Part shown: positions 54,860 through 63,694 of the stretch, piece after piece
Numbering within the stretch: the stretch's first letter is position 1
How the letters are laid out: each line of letters opens with the position of its first letter
Assembly (NCBI RefSeq): GCF_048265165.1
Contig: NZ_JBLXCD010000003.1
Span: 248,001 to 312,000 of the forward strand
From: Oceanospirillum sp048265165
Lineage (GTDB): Bacteria > Pseudomonadota > Gammaproteobacteria > Pseudomonadales > Halomonadaceae
Direction: 5' to 3'
Length of the DNA: 64,000 nt
The notes under the pieces: model-generated
Told to the model about the DNA's origin: nothing
The model's database searches: none
The model's input: the letters and a program-made list of their open reading frames with translations, nothing else
Program-made: the position numbers and the translations under genes

Positions 54860-55450
54860 TTACTGAGCCGCCAGCTCAGGCTCAAACAGACGTTTAATCT
54901 CACGATCCACAGCCTCACGGGCCCGAAAGATACGAGAGCGTACTGTCCCCACCGGGCACTGCATAACCTGAGCAATGTCTTCATAACTCATGCCATCCAT
55001 TTCCCGTAGCGTAATAGCGGTACGCAACTCATCAGGTAAGTTGTTTATCGCTTTGTATACCGTTGTTTCCAGTTCATCCCGCTCCAGACGCTTATCCGGA
55101 GACGCGTTATCGTTCAGGCGGCCGTCGTTATTCAGTACTTCAGCATCACCATAATCGATATCTGTTCCGGGAGGCCTTCGGCCGCGGGATACCAAATAGT
55201 TCTTTGCAGTATTGATAGCGATACGGTAAAGCCAGGTATAAAAAGCACTCTCTGAACGAAAATTCCCAATCGCCCGGTAAGCTTTTATAAAGGCTTCCTG
55301 GGTAACATCAAGAACTTCATGGGAGTCCTTTATATATCGACTGACCAACGCAGCGATCTTATGCTGATACTTGCGCACCAGAAGATCAAACGCTCGTTTA
55401 TCACCCGCCTGAACCCGCGCTACCAGCTGCTGATCCGTTTCCTTCGTCAT
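54860..55450 (-). CDS. algU: RNA polymerase sigma factor AlgU (RpoE, sigma-E)
   Basis: An ECF sigma factor of 196 residues that controls the envelope-stress regulon. It opens MTKETDQQLVARVQAGDKRAF; region 2 includes LDVTQEAFIKAYRAI and YTWLYRIAINTAKNY, and region 4 YEDIAQVMQCPVGTVRSRIFRAREA. It is very close to E. coli RpoE and Pseudomonas AlgU. Such genes are usually autoregulated by sigma-E promoters, but no good GAACTT...TCTGA match was found upstream. It diverges from nadB, the standard arrangement. Confidence 0.96.
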   Translation of the reverse strand: MTKETDQQLVARVQAGDKRAFDLLVRKYQHKIAALVSRYIKDSHEVLDVTQEAFIKAYRAIGNFRSESAFYTWLYRIAINTAKNYLVSRGRRPPGTDIDYGDAEVLNNDGRLNDNASPDKRLERDELETTVYKAINNLPDELRTAITLREMDGMSYEDIAQVMQCPVGTVRSRIFRAREAVDREIKRLFEPELAAQ

Positions 55451-55877
55451 CTCTCAACCTCAATGCGCCAGGCATTAATACCACCCACGCAAAGCAATAA
55501 GGTGTTTCTTTATGAACACTATGACTCATTATGGCCTGCCATACTTCATGATTATTATGCTATGCCGGCAAGCGTTAGTCAGTGCTGTTATTCCGGTTTA
55601 CGTCTTTCTGCCATTTCCAGGCGTCAGACAACGACATTATTACCGGTTATACCAACAGCCGTATCGACTTAGGGTTACCTGCTCTAAATTGTGCAGGCCA
55701 AACACATTCACGACGATATCCAAAAATAGTGAAATCAAACGTAAGTTTGTCTGATGAAAGAAATTTCTCTAACATCAGTTGCTCTAAGTTGTCTTGCCAT
55801 TATGACCGGAGCCTGTCCTAAAGGTTCATCTTGTAACAGCAGGAATATTTATTTTTTTGTGCATCGGAAAAAAATTG
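55451..55877. other. algU / nadB divergent intergenic region
   Basis: The 427 bases hold no supportable gene; several short frames (for example 55512-55754) have no ribosome-binding site or coding character. The best sigma-E-like match on the minus strand is GAACCT at 55822-55827 with TCATA at 55801-55805 after 16 bases, which is poor and about 350 bases from algU. TTGCTC near 55780 with TATGAC at 55801 might serve nadB. Confidence 0.4.
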
Positions 55878-57479
55878 ATGAGTCAGGTTTTGCAGCATGA
55901 TGTTCTTATCATCGGTAGTGGCGCTGCCGGTTTATCTTTAGCTCTGCAACTGGGCGATCACTGCTCTGTTGCGGTCTTAAGCAAGAGTACCCTGGATGAT
56001 GGCTCAACCCGCTGGGCGCAGGGTGGCATAGCGGCGGTACTGGATACAGAAGACAGTGTTGAGTCCCATGTACAGGATACTCTGGTGGCAGGGGCAGACC
56101 TGTGCGAAGAAGAGGCCGTCCGCTTTACCGTACAAAACAGTAAAAAAAGTATCGACTGGCTGATCAGACAGGGTGTGCCTTTCACCCCTAACGATGAAAC
56201 CAACAGCGACCAACCTTACCATCTGACCCGTGAAGGCGGGCACAGCCATCGCCGGATTATCCACGCTGCGGATGCAACAGGGCGGGCTGTATCTGACACC
56301 CTGATTGCCCAGGCACTGCGCAAACCGGGAATTGATATCTATACTCGTCGCATGGCCGTAGATCTGATCACCCGTCGGAAGCTGGACGCCGAAGGTCACG
56401 GTTGCGTTGGCGCTTATGTGCTCAACTGCGATACAGAACATGTCGATGTCTTCAAAGCCCGCTTTGTTATTCTGGCAACCGGCGGTGCCAGCAAAGTTTA
56501 TCTCTATACCAGCAACCCTGACGGTGCGTCAGGTGACGGTATCGCCATGGCCTGGCGGGCAGGCTGCCGCGTGGCCAATATGGAGTTCAATCAATTTCAC
56601 CCGACATGCCTTTACCATCCGCAGGCAAAGTCTTTTCTGATTACCGAGGCTTTAAGGGGTGAAGGCGCACACCTTCTGCTACCTGATGGGCAGCGCTTCA
56701 TGCACCATTTTGACGAGCGTAAAGAACTGGCACCCCGGGATGTGGTGGCCCGCGCTATCGATCACGAAATGAAACGACTGGGCAGTGACTGCGTTTATCT
56801 GGATATCAGTCATAAACCAGCAGCCTTCATCAAAAACCATTTTCCAACGGTTTATGAACGTTGCCTGGAGTATGGCATCGATATTACAAAAGACCCGATT
56901 CCTGTCGTCCCGGCCGCACACTACACCTGCGGAGGCATCGTAGTCGACACCAAAGGTCATACCGATACACCAAATCTTTATGCCATTGGCGAAGCCAGCT
57001 TTACAGGCCTGCATGGGGCCAATCGAATGGCCAGTAACTCTTTGTTGGAGTGTCTGGTTTACGCAGAGTCTGCAGCAAAGGATATCCTCAGCAAGCTTCA
57101 CTGTGTGCCGGAACCTCCCTATGTGCCCCATTGGGATGAAAGCCAGGTCACAGACTCTGACGAAGATGTCGTCATCGCCCATAACTGGGATGAACTTCGG
57201 CGCTTTATGTGGGATTACGTCGGTATAGTACGTACCAATAAGCGCTTGCAGCGTGCCAAGCACCGGATTGATATGCTGAATAACGAGATCTCTGAGTATT
57301 ACTCAAACTATAAGATCTCAGGTGACCTAATCGAACTGCGCAACCTTTCAGTAGTTGCAGACCTGATCATCCGCTCAGCCCTGATGCGCAAAGAAAGCAG
57401 AGGCCTGCATTACACTCTGGACTACCCCAACCCGAGCACAGAACCACGTAATACTGTTTTAACCCCAGATCAGTGGTAA
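55878..57479 (+). CDS. nadB: L-aspartate oxidase
   Basis: It oxidises aspartate to iminoaspartate, the first step of NAD synthesis. The 533 residues have the FAD motif IIGSGAAGLSLALQ, STRWAQGGIAAV, the HSHRRIIHAADATGR segment, and PAAHYTCGGIVVD in the catalytic part; they align throughout with the SdhA-like fold. I start at ATG 55878, with GGAAAAAA ahead; the TTG at 55857 is the outer limit. It is monocistronic and ends at a terminator. Confidence 0.95.
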   Translation: MSQVLQHDVLIIGSGAAGLSLALQLGDHCSVAVLSKSTLDDGSTRWAQGGIAAVLDTEDSVESHVQDTLVAGADLCEEEAVRFTVQNSKKSIDWLIRQGVPFTPNDETNSDQPYHLTREGGHSHRRIIHAADATGRAVSDTLIAQALRKPGIDIYTRRMAVDLITRRKLDAEGHGCVGAYVLNCDTEHVDVFKARFVILATGGASKVYLYTSNPDGASGDGIAMAWRAGCRVANMEFNQFHPTCLYHPQAKSFLITEALRGEGAHLLLPDGQRFMHHFDERKELAPRDVVARAIDHEMKRLGSDCVYLDISHKPAAFIKNHFPTVYERCLEYGIDITKDPIPVVPAAHYTCGGIVVDTKGHTDTPNLYAIGEASFTGLHGANRMASNSLLECLVYAESAAKDILSKLHCVPEPPYVPHWDESQVTDSDEDVVIAHNWDELRRFMWDYVGIVRTNKRLQRAKHRIDMLNNEISEYYSNYKISGDLIELRNLSVVADLIIRSALMRKESRGLHYTLDYPNPSTEPRNTVLTPDQW

Positions 57480-57505
57480 AAATGCCCTCGGCCACAGAAT
57501 AAAAT

Positions 57506-57540
57506 AAAAGCCGGTTCAGAATCTGAAGCCGGCTTTTTTA
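57506..57540. terminator. bidirectional terminator, nadB / ygfX
   Basis: AAAGCCGGTTCAG pairs with CTGAAGCCGGCTTT with one bulged G and a 3-base loop, then T-rich sequence. It overlaps the last codons of ygfX, which ends at 57516, so the two convergent genes share it. Confidence 0.85.
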
Positions 57541-57956
57541 CTGACAAAACTCAGTAAAACTCTAAGTTTACGGAAGCTACCTTGATCAGTACTGTCGTCA
57601 ACAATAAAAGCACGATAAATCTCACCATTTTCATCCCGAAATAACAAAAACAGCCAAAAACGGTAAAAACCTATGCTACTGATCAACTCGACAGGGAGTG
57701 AGGTGCCCGAGTAAAGCGTTAATGTCCACTGCCCGTCAGCAAAAGCAATACCGCGAATATCACAGGGAAGCCCCATCAGACCAAATATCTTTTTGGATCG
57801 ATGCCAGAAGTAAATAACCGGAATGATAAGCAGCAAATTAATCCACTGTGGATACAGGTACAGCAAAAGCAGAAAAGGGAAAGCGTGACCTGCCAGAAGC
57901 CAGCCACGCAGTCGATCAGAGGCTCTTAAAGTTAGAGAGATCACCGTGTTCGGCAT
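57516..57956 (-). CDS. ygfX: YgfX-family (CptA) membrane protein
   Basis: A 147-residue protein with two membrane helices at its N-terminus (about 17-42) and a soluble C-terminal part. The N-terminal VISLTLRASDRLRGWLLAGHAF segment matches YgfX, which in E. coli is paired with SdhE and proposed to affect cell division proteins. The start at ATG 57956 follows GGAAAAAA; the 5' end overlaps sdhE by 41 bases, so a later start (GTG 57947) is also possible. The overlap itself is a sign of tight coupling. Confidence 0.8.
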   Translation of the reverse strand: MPNTVISLTLRASDRLRGWLLAGHAFPFLLLLYLYPQWINLLLIIPVIYFWHRSKKIFGLMGLPCDIRGIAFADGQWTLTLYSGTSLPVELISSIGFYRFWLFLLFRDENGEIYRAFIVDDSTDQGSFRKLRVLLSFVSKKAGFRF

Positions 57957-58194
57957 ACGTAATAATTTTTTCCAGAATGACACGATACTCAGGTTCTTCA
58001 GGCAGATCACGCTGCATCAGCCATACAAAAAGATCCTGATCCTCACATTCAAGCAGCTGCTCATAGCGCTGCCGATCCTCTTTGTCCAACCCCTGAAAAC
58101 AATCTCGAACGAAGGGCACCAGCATCAGATCTAATTCCCACATGCCACGACGACTCTGCCACTGTAAACGCTTAACTTCTTCTTCAATACCCAT
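57916..58194 (-). CDS. sdhE: FAD assembly factor SdhE (YgfY)
   Basis: A small cytosolic protein of 92 residues that promotes covalent FAD attachment to SdhA (and FrdA). It is a helical bundle with the signature RGMWE (residues 16-20, the RGxxE motif) and DLMLVPFVRDCF. Its target SdhA is encoded at 14869-16644. It is followed by ygfX, the conserved pair, and lies between nadB and ihfB. Confidence 0.95.
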   Translation of the reverse strand: MGIEEEVKRLQWQSRRGMWELDLMLVPFVRDCFQGLDKEDRQRYEQLLECEDQDLFVWLMQRDLPEEPEYRVILEKIITYAEHGDLSNFKSL

Positions 58195-58458
58195 CTACGC
58201 ACCTAAATACTTTTAAAAGTCCCGGACGCAATTCCGAGCTGACATAGCCCATTATACCGCGCCTGAACAGCTTACCCCAGATCACTACGACCAATGATCA
58301 AAACAAAAAACTGCTTTTACCATTGATTTTTCACTAACCTTTTGTTTAATACAGAGATTATCTCTATTTTATTTTGCCGTAACCGGCCGATAATAATATT
58401 GCTTAACGGAATAAAAAAGCCCATAAAAGAATAACGATCGACATGCAGGAAACAGACA

Positions 58459-58755
58459 ATGACTAAATCAGAGTTAATTGAGCAAATAACCTTAAAGCAA
58501 CCTGAGCTATCAGCGAAGGAAGTTGAGGCTGCTGTTCGCATACTTCTTGAGCAAATAACCGATGCACTGGCTACCGGAGGCAGAGTTGAGATTCGCGGTT
58601 TTGGCAGTTTTTCTCTGCATTACAGAGAGCCCCGTACCGGCCGCAATCCCAAAACCGGCGAATCCGTTGATCTGACCGGAAAATTTGTCCCTCATTTCAA
58701 GCCGGGAAAAGAACTTCGTGAACAAGTTGATGAAGCCAAAAAACTGCGAGGCTAA
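58459..58755 (+). CDS. ihfB: integration host factor beta subunit
   Basis: A DNA-bending heterodimer subunit. The 98 residues begin MTKSELIEQITLKQPELSAK and include the beta-arm GRNPKTGESVDLTGKFVPHFKPGKELRE. The proline-containing arm tip separates it from HU. AGGAAACAG precedes the ATG. In many gammaproteobacteria it lies after rpsA; here the upstream neighbour is sdhE on the other strand, 264 bases away. Confidence 0.95.
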   Translation: MTKSELIEQITLKQPELSAKEVEAAVRILLEQITDALATGGRVEIRGFGSFSLHYREPRTGRNPKTGESVDLTGKFVPHFKPGKELREQVDEAKKLRG

Positions 58756-58873
58756 CATGTCGTGCCTTGCAGTTTAAAACTCTGAGCTTGGACATCTGCT
58801 CTTTTTCATTAATGAGATTCCTGTCTAATGCTGGCATAATCCAGCTATACCCAATCAGATAACAGGAGTTAAG

Positions 58874-59185
58874 ATGCGTTGGCTTAAAAGCGGTATTCTC
58901 TTTGTTGTGGTCTTAACACTTCTGATCACTGGCGTGCTTTTTTCTTCCCGTAACACAACACCCTACGCCATCGACCTACTAATTTTCCGCCTACCGGAAA
59001 TCAGCATTTCTTTACTTATTCTGGGCAGTTTGGTTATCGGTCTTATCACAGGATGGTTACTATCGCTTACCACCTTTGTACGTCTGAAAGCCTCTCAGTT
59101 ACGAAGTGAAAAAGCTTTGAAAACTGCTCAAAAAGAGCTGGACACCCTGAGAATATCTGGTTTAAAGGACAGTCAGAATGAATGA
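58874..59185 (+). CDS. lapA: lipopolysaccharide assembly protein LapA
   Basis: An inner-membrane protein of 103 residues with two helices (about 6-24 and 41-66) and a coiled-coil cytoplasmic tail (QLRSEKALKTAQKELDTL). It works with LapB in LPS biosynthesis control. It overlaps lapB by 8 bases, so they are translationally coupled. CAGGAGTTAAG precedes the ATG. Confidence 0.92.
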   Translation: MRWLKSGILFVVVLTLLITGVLFSSRNTTPYAIDLLIFRLPEISISLLILGSLVIGLITGWLLSLTTFVRLKASQLRSEKALKTAQKELDTLRISGLKDSQNE

Positions 59186-60356
59186 AATGCTACTGCTGAT
59201 TATTTTGGTTACAGCAATAGCAACCGGCTTTTTTCTTGGTCAAAAAACCAAAAATAAAAGCAGGCATCGCAAGGCTCCCCTGACAGAAAGCAGCCTGAAT
59301 AAAGATTACTTTACCGGCCTGACCTACCTTTTAAATGATCAACAGGATCAGGCAATAGAAACTTTTATGCGGGTTCTTGAAATTAATCCAGAGACCGTTG
59401 ACACCCATATTGCCATGGGTAATCTTTTTCGCAGTAAAGGCGAAACAGAAAAAGCGATCCGCCTGCATCAGAATCTCTTTGCCCGCCCAACGTTAAGTAA
59501 GCCACTGACCCAGCAGGTCCAACTGGAACTTGCCCGTGATTTTTTCGCCGCCGGTCTGTTTGATCGTGCAGAGCGCTTACTGCTTGAGATAACTAAAGCT
59601 CAATCAGACGACATCCGCCTGCAGGTTCTGAAGCTACTATTACGCATCTATGAACAGGAAAAAGAATGGCAAAAGGCCATTGATATCAGCGGTAACCGGC
59701 TTCTGAGAGACTTGCCGGAACAGCGCATCGCAGTAGCCCATTACTATTGCGAGCTTGCAGAGCAACTGCTCGAACAAAACGAAACCATACAAGCAAAAAA
59801 ATATTTGAAGCAGGCTCTTTACAATGATCCGAACTGCATTCGCGCAAACTGGTCAACAGCCCACCTTGAGCTCAAAAACAAAAATATTCGTAAAGGCAAA
59901 TCCCTGCTGTTAAGAATTCCACAACAGGATAAGCGCTACTACTCTCTGATATTACCGGAGCTGAGCAGCATCATGCCTGAAAAAGAGCTCAGCCCTGTGT
60001 TGAATGAAGCACTGGAGGCCTTTCCATCACAAACAGCTCTTAGCCTTAAAGCTAACCTGATCCGGCAAAAGCATGGGGCTCGTTCATCCCTCGAGTATCT
60101 GGAGGCTTATTCTACGCGCCAGCAAAGTGCCTCACCCTATGTGGCAGCACTTCAGATACATTTGATTCGGGAACTGACGCCCTCAGAAGATATACACGGG
60201 CATCTGACTCAACTGGAGCAACAGCTTACCCGTTATGAAAGCAAGCAACACAAGTCCCGTTGTATAAGCTGCGGTTTCAAAAGTAACCACAGCCCTCTTT
60301 GGCAGTGTCACAAATGTCGCAGCTGGGGAACAGTAAGGCCTGATGATATACTTTAA
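59178..60356 (+). CDS. lapB: lipopolysaccharide assembly protein LapB
   Basis: A tetratricopeptide protein of 392 residues anchored by a single N-terminal helix (about 4-18), with TPR helices through the middle (for example YFTGLTYLLNDQQDQAIETF) and a C-terminal rubredoxin-like zinc domain C-x2-C then C-x2-C (CISCGFK and CHKCRSW). In E. coli it brings LpxC to FtsH and so sets LPS levels. The gene after it, pyrF, is on the opposite strand here, unlike E. coli. Confidence 0.95.
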   Translation: MNEMLLLIILVTAIATGFFLGQKTKNKSRHRKAPLTESSLNKDYFTGLTYLLNDQQDQAIETFMRVLEINPETVDTHIAMGNLFRSKGETEKAIRLHQNLFARPTLSKPLTQQVQLELARDFFAAGLFDRAERLLLEITKAQSDDIRLQVLKLLLRIYEQEKEWQKAIDISGNRLLRDLPEQRIAVAHYYCELAEQLLEQNETIQAKKYLKQALYNDPNCIRANWSTAHLELKNKNIRKGKSLLLRIPQQDKRYYSLILPELSSIMPEKELSPVLNEALEAFPSQTALSLKANLIRQKHGARSSLEYLEAYSTRQQSASPYVAALQIHLIRELTPSEDIHGHLTQLEQQLTRYESKQHKSRCISCGFKSNHSPLWQCHKCRSWGTVRPDDIL

Positions 60357-60413
60357 GACACCGGACAAAGAACACCTCCATCACAAGCCCTCTCCCCTAT
60401 AGCCTCTTCCTTC

Positions 60414-61127
60414 TCAGCGTCTTACAGATGCGATCTCGCTCTCAATCAGAGCCAGCGCCTGCATAGGGTCTTCTGCCTGAGTGATAGGACGACCGATAAC
60501 CAGGTAATCACTGCCATCAATCAAAGCCTGCCCGGGAGTAACAACGCGCTGCTGGTCACCCTTAACAGCAAAAGAAGGACGAATACCCGGCGTAATCAAC
60601 TGAAAGCTTCTCGGCAGTGCTTCACGTAGCATGACCGCCTCCTGAGCAGAACACACCACGCCATCCAGCCCAGCCTGCTCAGTAAGCGTGGCCAGATGCA
60701 TCACCTGTTCTGCCGGAGTCGCATGGACGCCGGTTTCACGTAACTGCTGTTCATTCATACTGGTAAGAACCGTCACCGCAATCAATAAAGTATCATGACC
60801 GGCGCCCCGCAGACGCGCCAAAGACTCTTCCATCATAGGGCGGCCGCCACAAGCATGAACGTTAACCATCCAGGCGCCACTGTCCGCAGCAGCCAGAACA
60901 GCTTGAGCGGTTGTATTTGGAATATCATGAAACTTCAGATCCAGAAAGACCTTAAAACCTCGTTTGGTCAAAGCCTCAACAATAGATGGGCCTGACCGGG
61001 TGAAAAGCTCTTTACCCACTTTAAGCTGACAACGTCCCGGCTCAAGCTGATCCACAAATGCGAACGCTTGTTCGGCATTCGGATAATCAAGAGCAACAAT
61101 GATCGGATTTTCTGTAAATAGAGACAT
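60414..61127 (-). CDS. pyrF: orotidine 5'-phosphate decarboxylase
   Basis: The last step of UMP synthesis. The 237-residue TIM barrel has the substrate aspartate in VALDYPN, the catalytic KFHDIPNT in LDLKFHDIPNTTAQA, and TPGIRP. It lies next to lapB but in reverse orientation and convergent with it, so it is not part of a lapAB-pyrF operon. AGGAAAACCG precedes the ATG at 61127. Confidence 0.96.
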   Translation of the reverse strand: MSLFTENPIIVALDYPNAEQAFAFVDQLEPGRCQLKVGKELFTRSGPSIVEALTKRGFKVFLDLKFHDIPNTTAQAVLAAADSGAWMVNVHACGGRPMMEESLARLRGAGHDTLLIAVTVLTSMNEQQLRETGVHATPAEQVMHLATLTEQAGLDGVVCSAQEAVMLREALPRSFQLITPGIRPSFAVKGDQQRVVTPGQALIDGSDYLVIGRPITQAEDPMQALALIESEIASVRR

Positions 61128-61312
61128 CGGTTTTCCTCTGCGGTGAGTGCGCGCACATTATAAAGCCTGCTCTGAAAGGGTACAGGACAAATTCTTCCAA
61201 AAGTTATCAGACATATAAAAGTCATATTAAAACTAAAGTCTATCAGGACAATTGCCATTTTTTTTCTATGCTTAAAAAGCAATATATGGAAAAAACCAAC
61301 AGAGGATGTTTT

Positions 61313-61648
61313 ATGATGGTTAAGCACTTACCCTTCAAAAAAAGCCTGATGACTGCCTTATTAATCGCTTTTTCCTTCCTGGGCAGCCCCGCATTGAAAG
61401 CTGAAGCGAAAAAAACAGAACAAACAGCCTCGGTCGCAACAACGACCCTGCAGGCTTCTGTTGTCAACATCAATCAGGCAGACTTATCCAAACTACAGGA
61501 CCTGAAAGGAATCGGACCTGCAAAAGCACAACGTATACTGGATTTTCGGAGTCAACACGGACCATTCAAAAGCATTGAAGCACTGACTCAAGTGAAAGGT
61601 ATCAATCTGAGAATTCTAGAACAAAACAAGGGGAGGATCAAAATCTGA
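61313..61648 (+). CDS. ComEA-like helix-hairpin-helix protein
   Basis: An exported 111-residue protein: signal peptide of about 32 residues (MMVKHLPFKKSLMTALLIAF, ending near LKAEA), a short polar spacer and a ComEA-type double HhH (VNINQADLSKLQDLKGIGPAKAQRIL, repeated hairpin at GINLRILEQNKG). It probably binds DNA in the periplasm; related proteins take part in natural transformation, but some act otherwise. I take the ATG at 61313 with AGAGGA eight bases ahead, rather than the frame starting at 61268. It ends at a terminator shared with the SDR gene. Confidence 0.8.
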   Translation: MMVKHLPFKKSLMTALLIAFSFLGSPALKAEAKKTEQTASVATTTLQASVVNINQADLSKLQDLKGIGPAKAQRILDFRSQHGPFKSIEALTQVKGINLRILEQNKGRIKI

Positions 61649-61664
61649 CTGCAATCTATGCAAT

Positions 61665-61693
61665 AAAAAAGGAAGGTCTTCACCTTCCTTTTT
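61665..61693. terminator. bidirectional terminator, comEA-like / SDR genes
   Basis: A 12-bp perfect stem AAAAAGGAAGGT/ACCTTCCTTTTT with a 4-base loop carries A and T flanks on both strands and lies between the convergent genes. Confidence 0.9.
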
Positions 61694-61720
61694 AAGACGT
61701 ACACGATCCAACAACCCGAG

Positions 61721-62482
61721 TCAGATACGCAAACCACCATCACACTCGATGATACGTCCTGTGAAGTAATCATTTTCAATAATGTACTCAACAGAGTGAG
61801 CTATTTCATCAGGCTTGCCCAGACGCTTCATAGGAATCACTGAGCACACTTTTTCCAGTGCTTCAGGCTTCATACCAGCCGTCATATCAGTTTCGATAAA
61901 GCCTGGAGCGATCGCACCAACACGGATACCGTAACGGGACAGCTCTTTGGCCCAGGTTACCGCCATACTAGCAACACCAGCTTTAGCGGCGGTATAATTG
62001 GTCTGGCCTAGGTTGCCGGAACGGGAGATACTGGAGATATTAATAATAACCCCCTGAATATCACGCTCAATCATTTGGCATGCAGCTTCACGGGCACACA
62101 GAAATACACCCGTCAGATTTACATCAATCACCTGCTGCCACTGCTCAAGACTCATCTTCTGCTGAACCTGACCCTCTTTCGCTTTGATAAACAAGCCATC
62201 ACGTGTGATACCTGCATTATTAACCAGAACATCCAGACGGCCGAATTCAGTTGCGATTTTATTAAAAGTTGCTTCTACTTCAGCTTCCTGAGCAACATTC
62301 GCAATATAGGTTTTTGCATCAGAACCAGCTTCTTTTACCAAGCTGACTGTTTCATCCAGTTTTTCCTGGTTCAAATCAACCAATGCTAACTTAGCACCTT
62401 TAGTCGCCAAACGCAGAGCCATCTGGCACCCCAGCCCTTGACCACCACCTGTAATTACAACAACTTTATCCTGTAAATCCAT
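61721..62482 (-). CDS. short-chain dehydrogenase/reductase (FabG-like)
   Basis: A 253-residue SDR with NAD(P) motif GGGQGLGCQMALRL, NNAG, catalytic Ser in NISSISRSGN and the YTAAK motif. It resembles FabG-type 3-oxoacyl reductases or acetoacetyl-CoA reductases; with a 10-residue insertion before the active site (KEGQVQQKMS) it is not the housekeeping FabG. The ATG at 62482 follows AGGGGGT. A PHA, quinone or fatty-acid role is possible; no neighbour resolves this. It is divergent from fxsA. Confidence 0.85.
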   Translation of the reverse strand: MDLQDKVVVITGGGQGLGCQMALRLATKGAKLALVDLNQEKLDETVSLVKEAGSDAKTYIANVAQEAEVEATFNKIATEFGRLDVLVNNAGITRDGLFIKAKEGQVQQKMSLEQWQQVIDVNLTGVFLCAREAACQMIERDIQGVIINISSISRSGNLGQTNYTAAKAGVASMAVTWAKELSRYGIRVGAIAPGFIETDMTAGMKPEALEKVCSVIPMKRLGKPDEIAHSVEYIIENDYFTGRIIECDGGLRI

Positions 62483-62704
62483 CACGACCCCCTAGGCTTC
62501 TTACATGGCATCATCGCCACTTATATTAAGGTTGAATACTTTTTTATGATTTTGTGCATCGCAATATAACTTATTTTTTTTAAGTTGCGAACCCTGTTTT
62601 TCGCATCTGCAACACAAAAAAGAAAGTGAGGAGGCCGATTGCACAGGATTGAAATCCTCATTCTCTATCCCAATATCTGAGTTCAGACAATCAGGAAACG
62701 ACTT

Positions 62705-63199
62705 ATGAATAAATTTTTGCTCTTATTTATCGCAGTGCCCCTAATCGAAATGGTTGTTCTGATTAAGGTTGGACAACAGATCGGAGCACTTTCTACTATT
62801 GCGCTGGTCGTACTGACTGCGATCATCGGTATTGCTCTTCTCAAACAGCAGGGCATAGCGATGCTTAACCGGGCTAACTGGAAAATCAATCAGGGGCAAA
62901 TTCCTGCCAGAGAAATGGCTGAAGGCATTGTTCTGGCAGCGGGGGGAGCATTGCTTTTAACACCTGGTTTCGTTACCGACGCTCTGGGTTTTATCTGTAT
63001 TTTGCCGGGTAGCCGTCATTTTCTTTTAAACCAGGTCTTGAAAAATATCAGCATTAGCCCTATCCATCAGACACATGAACAAACCCATTGGCATGATGCT
63101 CAAAGCAGCCAGAGGGATACGTATCACCAAAACACTCAGCAAGAGAACAAAAAAGACTCTGGTGATGTGCTTGAAGGTGATTACGAAAGGAAAAAATAA
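62705..63199 (+). CDS. fxsA: FxsA family membrane protein
   Basis: A 164-residue inner-membrane protein with the FxsA signature MNKFLLLFIAVPLIEMVVLI and three or four hydrophobic segments, followed by a hydrophilic tail rich in His, Gln and Lys. In E. coli FxsA relieves phage T7 exclusion by F plasmid when overproduced; its normal role is unknown. The gene precedes groES, as in E. coli. The tail here is longer and more variable than the membrane part. Confidence 0.9.
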   Translation: MNKFLLLFIAVPLIEMVVLIKVGQQIGALSTIALVVLTAIIGIALLKQQGIAMLNRANWKINQGQIPAREMAEGIVLAAGGALLLTPGFVTDALGFICILPGSRHFLLNQVLKNISISPIHQTHEQTHWHDAQSSQRDTYHQNTQQENKKDSGDVLEGDYERKK

Positions 63200-63212
63200 T
63201 TTTCCTAAGCCA

Positions 63213-63237
63213 TTGAATTGAAAAAGCATGTCCCCAT
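63213..63237 (+). promoter_or_regulatory. heat-shock (sigma-32) promoter of groES-groEL
   Basis: TTGAAT (63213-63218) and CCCCAT (63232-63237) are separated by 13 bases, close to the known sigma-32 consensus (TTGAAA and CCCCAT). It gives a leader of roughly 95 bases before groES. It lies 14 bases past the fxsA stop, so groESL does not depend only on fxsA readthrough. Confidence 0.75.
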
Positions 63238-63342
63238 TAAAAGGGCATAGCTTTGAGCCCTTAGGGGCAAAACCAAAACATCCGGTTATACCGGAACTTT
63301 AAAGATTGAATATTAACGATCTTTTTTAGGAGTGATTTGAGA

Positions 63343-63633
63343 ATGAAAATCCGTCCTTTGCATGACCGCGTAGTAATCCGCCGCAAAGAAGAAGAAACCA
63401 CCACAGCAAGTGGTATTGTTCTGCCAGGCTCTGCTGCAGAGAAGCCTAATCAAGGTGAAGTAGTAGCAGTCGGTCAGGGTCGCGTTCTTAATAACGGCGA
63501 GCTTCAGGCTGTGAGCGTTAAAGAAGGTGACACCGTTCTGTTTGGTCCTTATGCCAGCAACACTGTAAAAATTGATGGTGAAGAATTGCTGATCATGAGC
63601 GAAAGCGAAATCTATGCTGTCTTAGAAAGCTAA
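63343..63633 (+). CDS. groES: co-chaperonin GroES
   Basis: The 96-residue lid subunit of the GroEL chaperonin. It starts MKIRPLHDRVVIRRKEEE and contains the mobile-loop region (TASGIVLPGSAAEKPNQGE) and GEELLIMSESEIYAVLE. The ATG at 63343 has AGGAG at about 10 bases; a TTG two codons upstream is not used. It is followed by groEL after 61 bases, as an operon. Confidence 0.97.
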   Translation: MKIRPLHDRVVIRRKEEETTTASGIVLPGSAAEKPNQGEVVAVGQGRVLNNGELQAVSVKEGDTVLFGPYASNTVKIDGEELLIMSESEIYAVLES

Positions 63634-63694
63634 TTCAGCTCGACGCATTTGTACTTATCAACAGACAACAATTTACTGAACAGGATTTTTCAAA

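Noticed and set aside
55319..55821. Three short plus-strand frames upstream of nadB
   Set aside because: They overlap algU or one another, lack ribosome-binding sites and look non-coding.
55801..55827. Sigma-E promoter for algU (GAACCT, TCATA)
   Set aside because: The -10 matches only 3 of 5 positions and the site is far from algU; noted in the region entry but not called as a promoter.
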